From: Acidimicrobiaceae bacterium UBA7830
Lineage (GTDB): Bacteria; Actinomycetota; Acidimicrobiia; Acidimicrobiales; Ilumatobacteraceae
DNA: 28,711 nucleotides
Direction of reading: 5' to 3'
NCBI GenBank assembly: GCA_002501485.1
Contig: DLTS01000099.1
Span: 1 to 28,711 of the forward strand
Shown here in pieces: positions 22,478 to 28,711 of the stretch. Every line of letters starts with the position of its first letter. The stretch's first letter is position 1. The translations under genes were made by a program, and so were the position numbers. The notes beneath the pieces were generated by a model. The model saw nothing but the letters and a program-made list of their open reading frames with translations. It was not told the origin of the DNA and made no database searches.

Positions 22478-23254
22478 TCACTTACCCGGCATCATTGCGC
22501 TTGAAGCTTCGGTCATCAGAGATGTTGCGTGATTGCGCGCCTGCTTACAGAGCGACACGAACTCCTCGCGCTCTTCAGGGCTTAAAACTTCAAAATCTTT
22601 TGCGTGGAGTGTATTGGCGTGAACTTCTATCTCTTGACGTCGGCCCTGGTTGGGCTCCCCATCTGGAAATGGTGCTTTCCAGCCGAACATCTCGGCGTTC
22701 CACGCTCCCGTTGGTCCGCTCATAATTGCGTCGAGTGGTGACAAGCCCGAGCCGAGCATCGCTGAGCAGAACCGTGAAAACCCAAGTTCTCTGAGGGTCT
22801 GACAGAGTTGCATTGTTCTTCCTGCGCCCGGTTCTGGGAGTGATTGATCACGCCAGCCGACAAAGAGAGGTGCTCCGAGTGGGCTTGCATTGCTCACGAC
22901 CCGTTCAGCGAGTTCACCGAGCCGCTCAACACCGTCGAAACCTTTAAGGTGGTCTTGGCCCCACTTTTGACAAATCTTTGCGTAAATCGCTGCACCGTCT
23001 TTCGGATCAAACTGCGCGCGTCCCTTTACGGTCTGCTTTGAGAGAAATCCGGGGTCCCAAAAGAACGCCGCTGCCACCACATTGTCGACAGGGCAGTCGC
23101 CCAATACCCCTAGCCTGCCAACCGCATAACCTGCGATGCCGTCTGGCATGCCGGCTTCAACAGCCTGCTCTGTGGTTGAAGGTGCGAGTAACCAGTGCAT
23201 TGCGAGCATTCCAATGGAGCCCCGCATGCTTTTTGCAACATCTTGACTTTCCAT
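22478..23254 (-). CDS. SCO6745-family-like protein
   Basis: 258 aa, cytosolic. The pattern MLAMHWLLAPSTTEQAVEAGMPDGIAGYAVGRLGVLGDCPVDNVVAAAFFWDPGFLSK is close to the opening of actinobacterial proteins grouped as SCO6745, in which an EPxHxxxYF-type helix is followed by a YxAxRxAPLG motif and a TxxFYNF-like segment; here they read LLAPSTTEQAV, YAVGRLGVLG and AAFFWDP. The C-terminal half contains SPLGAPLFVGWR and EIEVHANTLH. Proteins of this group are all-helical with no established biochemical role that I can name. It sits between an FAD oxidoreductase and a nitroreductase fusion on the same strand. The start at 23254 has only a weak GGTGG upstream. Confidence 0.7.
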   Translation of the reverse strand: MESQDVAKSMRGSIGMLAMHWLLAPSTTEQAVEAGMPDGIAGYAVGRLGVLGDCPVDNVVAAAFFWDPGFLSKQTVKGRAQFDPKDGAAIYAKICQKWGQDHLKGFDGVERLGELAERVVSNASPLGAPLFVGWRDQSLPEPGAGRTMQLCQTLRELGFSRFCSAMLGSGLSPLDAIMSGPTGAWNAEMFGWKAPFPDGEPNQGRRQEIEVHANTLHAKDFEVLSPEEREEFVSLCKQARNHATSLMTEASSAMMPGK

Positions 23255-23326
23255 TTCGCCACCGTAATTCGCTCGGTGGAATGGCGAAGAGTCGGTGCTC
23301 TTTCTCAGCGAAGTTCTCTCTAGGTG

Positions 23327-25108
23327 CTACGCCGAATGAACGTCTGCAACGAGTTCTTGAAGTTCGGTGAGGTGATTGTCATGCACTTGGCGCGGGCTCG
23401 CTCCATATTTGACGCACAGGGCCGCAGCGCATGCCGTAGCAATTGCGTGCTGAGCGCCATTACCCATGAACTTGGTGACCGACCCTGCGACATGGGTGAC
23501 ACTGATGTGCTTGCCGGCCATCATGAGGTTGTCAATTTCTGACGAGTACAGACAGCGAAACGGGATCGCGAACGGCAGGTCGTCTCGGGTATCCCATGTC
23601 CAATCTTTCAGACGAAAGTCGTATTTTTCATGGATCGGGTGATGGAGGCAGAAGGCGCCCGAATTTTTAACGATGGCATCTGGAAATTCGGTGTGGTCCC
23701 GTATGTCATTCTCGGTGAGAATGTAGTCACCGACATAACGACGAAACTCTCCTTGACCCGGTACGAATGCGACCCAATCAAATTCGAGACTGGCCCACTG
23801 GTCGGCTTCCATTGTCTTTACGTTTCTCATTGTTCCGTAAACTGCTTGCAGCAAGTGGTCTCGAATGTGCTCGCCTTCGGTGTAAGGGTCGTTCCACTGC
23901 CCGTATTCCCAGTAGTGCGTAAGTCTCCTCGTGAGATTCCCAAATGAATCGTCTTCGTTGGGTCGGAAGGCGTCGATGACTGGCCCATCACCGTTATCTC
24001 GGCCAGGTTCAATCGCTTGACCCCCAAGGTCGGCAAAGTCTTTGGCGACTTCGGTTGCCCACGGCACATCGGGAAAGTCGACAGGGTGGTCTGCTTCTCG
24101 CGTGCGGAAAAACAATGTGTGACCATGGTGTTGATCAAGGCGTTCCGGTGGGGCATGTGACTCACCAAATTCTGAGGCACTCTCGATTCCGAACATGGTC
24201 GGGGCCCCTGACAGCATTCCAAGAATTGCAGTTCCGGTGCAGTCAATGAACTGGGCTCCTGCAATACGGATTTCTTTCCCGCTGCGGGCGTGTCGAGCGT
24301 CTACCGACAAGATCGTTCCCGCATCGGAGACAAGATCGAATACTTGAAACTCGGTGTAGATCTCAACATGAGGTTCGGCGTTGAGTTGTTGGTGCACCTG
24401 AAGATTTCCTTCAGGAGTTCGAGAAATGGCTTCTGCAACGAATGGGCCCTTTTCTCCTCGGGGTCCGATGCCGATCTCCGTGCTTGCGTTGCCTCCGAGC
24501 ACCGGCCGATTTTGGATGAGTGCCACGGTTCGGCCTAGTCGCGCTGCGGCTAGCGCACCGATCGAGCCGGTCACTCCTCCTCCGACAAAGACGACGTCAA
24601 AACTGCCAGCCTCTTCGGGTTCGATCGGTAGCCCTCGTCGCTCTTTTCGCCAACGATGGGCATCTTCGTCTATTCCGTCAACTGGTTGGGAGCCGGTTGA
24701 GCTGAAGAAGAGCGCGTCGCACCTTCCATCGAACCCTGTGAGGTCACATAACGCAATGTCGACCGACCCTTGTTGCAGGTCGATCTCACCGATGTGTTCC
24801 CACACCCAGTCTCCGCCATGACTGCCACATTCGTGTTCAATGACGTTTCCGTTGATTGCAACATTGAAGCGACCGGGGTGGTGAGCGGGAACCCAGTCTT
24901 TTGTTCGGGCCCACACCTGGTAGCGACCGGCGGTGACAACTTCGATCGTGGTTTGGGCGTCGTCGACAGGTCGGCCATAGCCGTGAGCGAGCAGGTATGG
25001 CGATCCCATTTCGTGTGCGAATTGGGAGTCGAGTGACCATCCGCCGTAATCGGCGAATTCCTCTGTCTCAACAAGAATTTCCCCAGTCACGAACTCGTTC
25101 ACGATCAT
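23327..25108 (-). CDS. FAD-dependent oxidoreductase with N-terminal beta-sandwich domain
   Basis: 593 aa. Residues about 1-160 form a separate beta-rich domain (GRYQVWARTKDWVP, INGNVIEHECGSHGG, WEHIGEIDL), like the lectin-type or CBM-like modules that some FAD_oxidored-family proteins carry. From residue 171 the flavin domain runs DVVFVGGGVTGSIGALAAARLGRT with GGGVTG at 176-181, then PVLGGNASTEIG, FIDCTGTAILG, and the C-terminal block LYSSEIDNLMMAGKHISVTHVAG. The family (PF12831-type) has few studied members; roles in carbohydrate or polyol oxidation are suspected. The start may be the ATG at 25108 or, with better spacing from GGGAGG (25111-25116), the GTG at 25102. It follows the haloalkane dehalogenase gene by 43 bp. 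Confidence 0.85.
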   Translation of the reverse strand: MIVNEFVTGEILVETEEFADYGGWSLDSQFAHEMGSPYLLAHGYGRPVDDAQTTIEVVTAGRYQVWARTKDWVPAHHPGRFNVAINGNVIEHECGSHGGDWVWEHIGEIDLQQGSVDIALCDLTGFDGRCDALFFSSTGSQPVDGIDEDAHRWRKERRGLPIEPEEAGSFDVVFVGGGVTGSIGALAAARLGRTVALIQNRPVLGGNASTEIGIGPRGEKGPFVAEAISRTPEGNLQVHQQLNAEPHVEIYTEFQVFDLVSDAGTILSVDARHARSGKEIRIAGAQFIDCTGTAILGMLSGAPTMFGIESASEFGESHAPPERLDQHHGHTLFFRTREADHPVDFPDVPWATEVAKDFADLGGQAIEPGRDNGDGPVIDAFRPNEDDSFGNLTRRLTHYWEYGQWNDPYTEGEHIRDHLLQAVYGTMRNVKTMEADQWASLEFDWVAFVPGQGEFRRYVGDYILTENDIRDHTEFPDAIVKNSGAFCLHHPIHEKYDFRLKDWTWDTRDDLPFAIPFRCLYSSEIDNLMMAGKHISVTHVAGSVTKFMGNGAQHAIATACAAALCVKYGASPRQVHDNHLTELQELVADVHSA

Positions 25109-25151
25109 TTCCTCCCGACATATCGAGCCCTGCAGGACAAGGCCGCTGGCC

Positions 25152-26027
25152 CTAGAGGCCGTTCATCCACTCTTGGATTGCTTGACCGATTTCACTTGGA
25201 CTGTCTTCCTGCAGGAAGTGATTGCCTTGCACAGTTACTTCAGAAAGGTTTGGCCAAGACCGCACAAACTCACGTTGCGCACCAGTGAGAATTGCTCCAG
25301 GGTCTGCGTTGACGAAAAGTTTGGGCAGCGAGGCGCCTGACAGCCAATCAGCGTATGACTGGACTATTTCAACGACCTCGACTGGTTCACCGTCGATGGG
25401 GATCTGCCGAGGCCAGGTAAGAGTGGGGCGTCGATGTTGAGGCTCTGTGAACGGTTTGCGGTATTCATCCATTTCGGCCGGTTCAAGGTCTCTGATGATT
25501 GAGCCCGGTAACACTGCTTCGACGAAAAGGTTCTTTTCAATAACCATCTCCTCGCCGGCATCTGACCGGAACGCTTGGAAGATCGGCCGCGCAAGTTCTG
25601 GCCACTCGTCCCAGGTGACAGGGCGAACGATCGCTTCCATGAACACAATTCCTACGACCCGATCGCGATGACGATTTGCCCAGTCGAACCCGAGTGCTGA
25701 CCCCCAGTCGTGGATAACCAAAATGATGTCATCACCGAGGTCAAGTGCATCGAGAACCCCATCGAGATATTCGCGATGTTGAACGAACGTATATTGACCT
25801 GGGCTTGTGTCGTCGAGTTTGTCGGAGTCGCCATGGCCGATGAGGTCTGGGGCGACACAGCGAGCGGTGGTTGCGACGTGCGGGATGATGTTGCGCCACA
25901 GGTAGGACGATGTTGGGTTGCCGTGAAGAAATACAACTGACTGTCCTGACCCTGAGTCGTGAACGGCCATTTGTTTACCGTTAACTTCAATCATTTTCTT
26001 TTCAAGCGGATTCGAACTGATTGGCAT
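25152..26027 (-). CDS. dhaA: haloalkane dehalogenase (alpha/beta-hydrolase, LinB/DhaA-like)
   Basis: 291 aa, close in length and sequence to LinB and DhaA. HGNPTSSYLWRNIIPHV, HDWGSALGFDWANRHRDRV, MEAI, RRPTLTWPRQIPIDG and QEDSP are shared with LinB. The catalytic pentad is complete: nucleophile D107, base H270, acid E131, and halide-binding N37 and W108. The enzyme replaces a carbon-halogen bond by a hydroxyl through an ester with Asp, without cofactor. The ATG has AAGGAG (26035-26040) 7 nt upstream. It is the first gene of a minus-strand string with an FAD oxidoreductase, an SCO6745-like protein and a nitroreductase fusion. Some relatives have natural substrates that are not known pollutants, so the true substrate is open. 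Confidence 0.93.
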   Translation of the reverse strand: MPISSNPLEKKMIEVNGKQMAVHDSGSGQSVVFLHGNPTSSYLWRNIIPHVATTARCVAPDLIGHGDSDKLDDTSPGQYTFVQHREYLDGVLDALDLGDDIILVIHDWGSALGFDWANRHRDRVVGIVFMEAIVRPVTWDEWPELARPIFQAFRSDAGEEMVIEKNLFVEAVLPGSIIRDLEPAEMDEYRKPFTEPQHRRPTLTWPRQIPIDGEPVEVVEIVQSYADWLSGASLPKLFVNADPGAILTGAQREFVRSWPNLSEVTVQGNHFLQEDSPSEIGQAIQEWMNGL

Positions 26028-26123
26028 GGGGGAACTCCTTTAGACGATTGCTTCTGAGTTACCTTTGCCGCTCACCGTCAACTGTTACGAGTCAGAGGCT
26101 GTGCGCTGTGGTTCGGTTCAGGG

Positions 26124-26642
26124 TTACAGATCTTGTTCGCGTTGATTGCGAAGGCCGATCGGTGGGCCAAGTATTTCGTTGATGATCACGGCGTCTCGAA
26201 GGCCACCCTGCAACAAGCCGCGGATGCGCTGCTGCCGTGTTTTCATTTGGGGTGTAGATGTTGGAGTTGCTCGAGTTTGGGTGCGCTCTTCAACGTTACG
26301 AGGCTCGGTCCGCACCCGGGCGTGTCGCTTGAACTCGCGCGGGGCTTCAGTCGTCTGTGGGCGTTTAATTTCGGGAGCCGAAAGTTCCTGTCCTGATGCC
26401 TCGACCGCCTGCTCGCGGCGCGCTTCTTGGCGAAGCGATTGAGCGACCGCCTCGCGCCCAGCGACTTGTCGCACCGGCTGCGCTGCCTCCGTTGGCTTCG
26501 TTTGCTTCGGTTGTTCTGCTGTGCGCGCCTGTTGAGGGTTTTTCGGGTACGCCGTTCTCGTCGTCCACCCTTGACCGTCCCAGTAGCGATATTGGTGTTC
26601 GCCCGATGGGTCTGGATACCAACCTGGCGGGATTGAACTCAC
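26124..26642 (-). CDS. DUF2510-domain protein
   Basis: 172 aa. The N-terminus has the DUF2510 motif (PPGWYPDPSG..QYRYWDGQGWT, residues 5-27), a small tryptophan-rich module common at the ends of actinobacterial membrane or trafficking proteins. The rest is a low-complexity Gln/Thr/Arg/Glu-rich stretch, ending in MKTRQQRIRGLLQGGLRDAVIINEILGPPIGLRN. The last part is more hydrophobic and may be a conserved tail, as DAVIINEILGPP is a distinct short block. Starts with GTG at 26642, overlapping the floA stop (GTGA), so it is translated with floA. A role as an accessory of flotillin membrane domains is an inference from this operon. Confidence 0.8.
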   Translation of the reverse strand: MSSIPPGWYPDPSGEHQYRYWDGQGWTTRTAYPKNPQQARTAEQPKQTKPTEAAQPVRQVAGREAVAQSLRQEARREQAVEASGQELSAPEIKRPQTTEAPREFKRHARVRTEPRNVEERTQTRATPTSTPQMKTRQQRIRGLLQGGLRDAVIINEILGPPIGLRNQREQDL

Positions 26643-27598
26643 TGCTCTGTGGAGTCGTCGTCACTTGCGATGCTGCTACGCATCTGGGTGTCTGCCTGCA
26701 CGTTTTGCATTCGGTAAAGGTCCATGACACCGAGATTGCCTGAGCGCAGTGCCTCTGACAATGCAAGAGGGACTTGAGCTTCTGCTTCGACCACGCGAGC
26801 GCGCATTTCCTGTTCTTCAGCAACAGCCATCGCACGACGCTGCTCCGCTTGTGCCTGAGCGATCTTTTTGTCGGCATCAGCCTGATCGGTCTGGAGTTCT
26901 GCGCCAACGTTTCGCCCAATGTCCACATCGGCAATGTCGATCGAGAGAATTTCAAAGGCAGTTCCTTCGTCAAGCCCTCGTTCGAGTACTCGCTTCGAGA
27001 TTGCTTCCGGGTTTTCCAGCACCCACTTGTGGCTCTCTGCGGAGCCAATTCCTGACACTGTTCCTTCACCAACACGGGCGATGACGGTTTCTTCTCCTGC
27101 ACCACCGACGAGGCGGTCAATATTTGCTCGAACTGTCACCCTTGCGACTGCGACGACCTGAATCCCATCTTTCGCAACTGCAGCGACCCTCGGAGTGTCA
27201 ATAACTTTCGGATTCACGCTCATCTGTACCGCTTGCAACACGTCACGGCCAGCAAGGTCAATCGCGGTTGCACGCTGCCATGGGAGGTCAATCGCGGCAC
27301 GGTCAGCCGAAATCAGAGCATCAACGACTCTTCCGACATTTCCACCTGCAAGAAAGTGGGCCTCCATCTGGCCGATCTCCAAGTCGATTTCCGCTTTCGT
27401 CGCACTAATCAATGGACGAACAATTTGACCCGGGGGTACCTTCCTGAGTCGCATACCGATAAGCGTTGCAATCCGCACTCGAACGCCAGAGAACAATGCG
27501 GTGATCCACAGGCCGATCGGCACGAAATAAAGAATGAGGCCGAAGAAAAATACGACCACTCCGAGTAGAACTAATGCCACGATGTCACTTCCATTCAT
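26639..27598 (-). CDS. floA: flotillin-like protein FloA
   Basis: 319 aa, near the 331 of Bacillus subtilis FloA and closely matching it in several blocks: a membrane hairpin at about 7-36, GMRLRKVPPGQIVRPL, AHFLAGGNVGRVVDALI, AIDLAGRDVLQAVQMSVNPKVI, VTVRANIDRLVGGAGEETVIARVGEG, GTAFEILSIDIADVDIG, and an Ala/Glu-rich coiled coil ending near LRSGNLGVMDLYRMQNVQADTQMR. About 7 residues in the coil are missing compared with the Bacillus protein. FloA organises ordered lipid domains and scaffolds membrane protein complexes. It follows the NfeD-type protease gene by 8 bp (GAGGT Shine-Dalgarno at 27604-27608) in the conserved nfeD-floA order. Confidence 0.97.
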   Translation of the reverse strand: MNGSDIVALVLLGVVVFFFGLILYFVPIGLWITALFSGVRVRIATLIGMRLRKVPPGQIVRPLISATKAEIDLEIGQMEAHFLAGGNVGRVVDALISADRAAIDLPWQRATAIDLAGRDVLQAVQMSVNPKVIDTPRVAAVAKDGIQVVAVARVTVRANIDRLVGGAGEETVIARVGEGTVSGIGSAESHKWVLENPEAISKRVLERGLDEGTAFEILSIDIADVDIGRNVGAELQTDQADADKKIAQAQAEQRRAMAVAEEQEMRARVVEAEAQVPLALSEALRSGNLGVMDLYRMQNVQADTQMRSSIASDDDSTEQ

Positions 27599-27606
27599 TA
27601 CTTACC

Positions 27607-28711
27607 TCAATCAGTTGGCGGAGCGTCCTTATCGGAAGGTTGCTCCTCTGGAGAGTCTCCCACGGATTGTGTTGAGCGCTCAAGCCGTTCGTTTCCGTCG
27701 AAAAAGTTCAACCATTTCCGGGGCCGGATGGATGGTGATTCACCCTGCGCAACGGTGCTCCTCAGCATGATCCCTCGGTCAACTCGCTGGGGCCGAGAGT
27801 TCCGGAAAACAAACTTGATCGAAAACGCAACAGCGATAGCTGCTCCGACCAGCGCAATCACCACGGTGAGAACTGCAGTCCGAAGTGTTCCTGAGGGCGC
27901 ATAGTCAAGGTTTCGTCCAAGCAGCGACATCACCATTCCGGCGACGAGCGCAACTGTTCCGGCAATACCGGCTATACCGAACCCAGGAATCACGAACACT
28001 TCAACAGCGATGAGAGCAATGCCGATGGCAAGCAACACGGCGTCTTCCCAGCCGGCGAGTTTTGCGAGCAGATGGCCCCAGAAAAACAATGCGAAAAGCC
28101 CTACGCCACCGAGGGCGAACAGGCCGCCAGAACCCGTCGTGACCTCAACAATGAGTAGTCCTATCGCAGCTAGAAGCAAGAGCCCTGCGACCGTTGGGGA
28201 GGTGACGAACCGAGAAATCGTCTCAAGTATCCCTGGTGTTGCGATGTCGACTGAGTCGGCATCAACGCCGAGGTCGTTTAAGACATCATTTAGACCGGCG
28301 ATTTCTGCTGCTGCGAGACCGCCTTCTACTGCCGATGATGCAGTCAAGGTAAGAAGGTCGCCTTGATCAATGATGCCCGCAATTTCAATATCGGGGTCAA
28401 CCATCGCCGCCGCATACGTTGCATCTCTTCCAGTTGCTTCTGCTGTTGACTCGAAGAGGCCTCGAACCGCTGAGATGGTTTTTGCATCTGCGGTTTCACC
28501 TGTTGCCCCATTGATTGGTGTTGCTGCTCCGATGACAGCGCCCGGTGTCATATAGATCGTGTCGGTGGCGAGAGCGATGAGAGCGCCGGCACTCAGCGCC
28601 GTGGTGTCGACAAGGGTGATCGTCGGCATATCGGTTGCGAGGAGTGCATCACGCATGCTGATGGCAGCGTCGACACGGCCACCAGGTGTGTCCATGACCA
28701 CGATGAACGCA
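27607..28711 (-). CDS. NfeD-family membrane serine protease (ClpP-like), N-terminus outside window
   Basis: 368 codons visible, with the 5' end cut by the right edge. The ClpP/SppA-like protease domain shows MDTPGGRV and the nucleophile motif ALSAGALIA with Ser at 28591-28593; a likely catalytic Lys lies at 28480-28482, 37 residues later, as in the Ser/Lys dyad of archaeal PH1510. Then come about five to six TM segments (around 27,780-28,190) with IPGFGIAGIAG, the typical NfeD loop. The end of the protein is a short charged tail (DSPEEQPSDKDAPPTD) rather than the expected OB-fold, so the C-terminal NfeD domain seems missing or reduced. It leads the nfeD-floA-DUF2510 operon, where it probably acts on membrane proteins within flotillin domains. 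Confidence 0.9.
   Translation of the reverse strand, partial: AFIVVMDTPGGRVDAAISMRDALLATDMPTITLVDTTALSAGALIALATDTIYMTPGAVIGAATPINGATGETADAKTISAVRGLFESTAEATGRDATYAAAMVDPDIEIAGIIDQGDLLTLTASSAVEGGLAAAEIAGLNDVLNDLGVDADSVDIATPGILETISRFVTSPTVAGLLLLAAIGLLIVEVTTGSGGLFALGGVGLFALFFWGHLLAKLAGWEDAVLLAIGIALIAVEVFVIPGFGIAGIAGTVALVAGMVMSLLGRNLDYAPSGTLRTAVLTVVIALVGAAIAVAFSIKFVFRNSRPQRVDRGIMLRSTVAQGESPSIRPRKWLNFFDGNERLERSTQSVGDSPEEQPSDKDAPPTD

Noticed and set aside
26365..27120. Minus-strand ORF of 251 aa across floA and the DUF2510 gene
   Set aside because: It is a shifted frame over two clear genes that overlap by 4 nt (GTGA); its Ser/Arg/Pro-rich translation shows no domain.
1..28711. CRISPR arrays, tRNA, rRNA or IS elements
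   Set aside because: No regularly spaced repeats, no cloverleaf-like segment, no transposase or terminal inverted repeats were seen by eye; a tRNA scan would settle the tRNA question.

Overview
The window looks like a chromosome segment from an actinobacterium, most plausibly an Acidimicrobiia-like, possibly aquatic lineage. By eye the GC content is in the mid-50s. Supporting signs are the many acyl-CoA ligase and SDR genes, a DUF2510 protein, an SCO6745-like protein, and several starts with no Shine-Dalgarno but a TANNNT box 6-7 nt upstream (leaderless transcription). No rRNA, tRNA, IS element, integrase or CRISPR array was seen. The taxonomic placement is inference.

Left part (1-12.7 kb), catabolism. 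The plus strand carries the 3' end of a Baeyer-Villiger-type flavin monooxygenase, a Rieske oxygenase alpha subunit and two SDR dehydrogenases in a tight run. Phosphoenolpyruvate carboxylase (ppc) follows. Next come an SDR that closely resembles BadH (2-hydroxycyclohexanecarboxyl-CoA dehydrogenase), an acyl-CoA ligase of the cyclohexanecarboxylate-CoA ligase type, a quinone-oxidoreductase-like MDR protein and a second acyl-CoA ligase. A convergent MFS transporter closes the region. Together these suggest oxidation and CoA activation of alicyclic or terpenoid-like acids and ketones; the substrate is unknown.

Middle part (12.7-21.3 kb), small and poorly known genes. After a 360-bp intergenic region with a hairpin and a palindrome comes a five-gene operon (13,045-14,952). 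It encodes four small proteins that look like dimeric alpha/beta-barrel (ABM-like) folds plus a 119-aa three-TM protein. A VOC protein whose start codon lies at the end of a perfect 12-bp inverted repeat, a two-Cys glutathione peroxidase, an unknown membrane protein, a nitroreductase and a MOSC protein follow. Two further ~120-aa three-TM proteins (18,657-19,396) share the layout of the one in the five-gene operon. Then come a CIA30-domain lipoprotein, a small secreted beta-sandwich protein and a two-TM PH-like protein.

Right part (21.3-28.7 kb), all on the minus strand. One gene string reads from right to left: haloalkane dehalogenase (LinB/DhaA-like), FAD oxidoreductase with an N-terminal beta-sandwich domain, SCO6745-like protein, nitroreductase-SRPBCC fusion and the PH-like membrane protein. 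A separate operon holds an NfeD-type membrane serine protease (cut by the window end), flotillin FloA and a DUF2510 protein.

The best candidate for an undescribed system is the ABM-like/three-TM operon together with the second locus of the same three-TM family.
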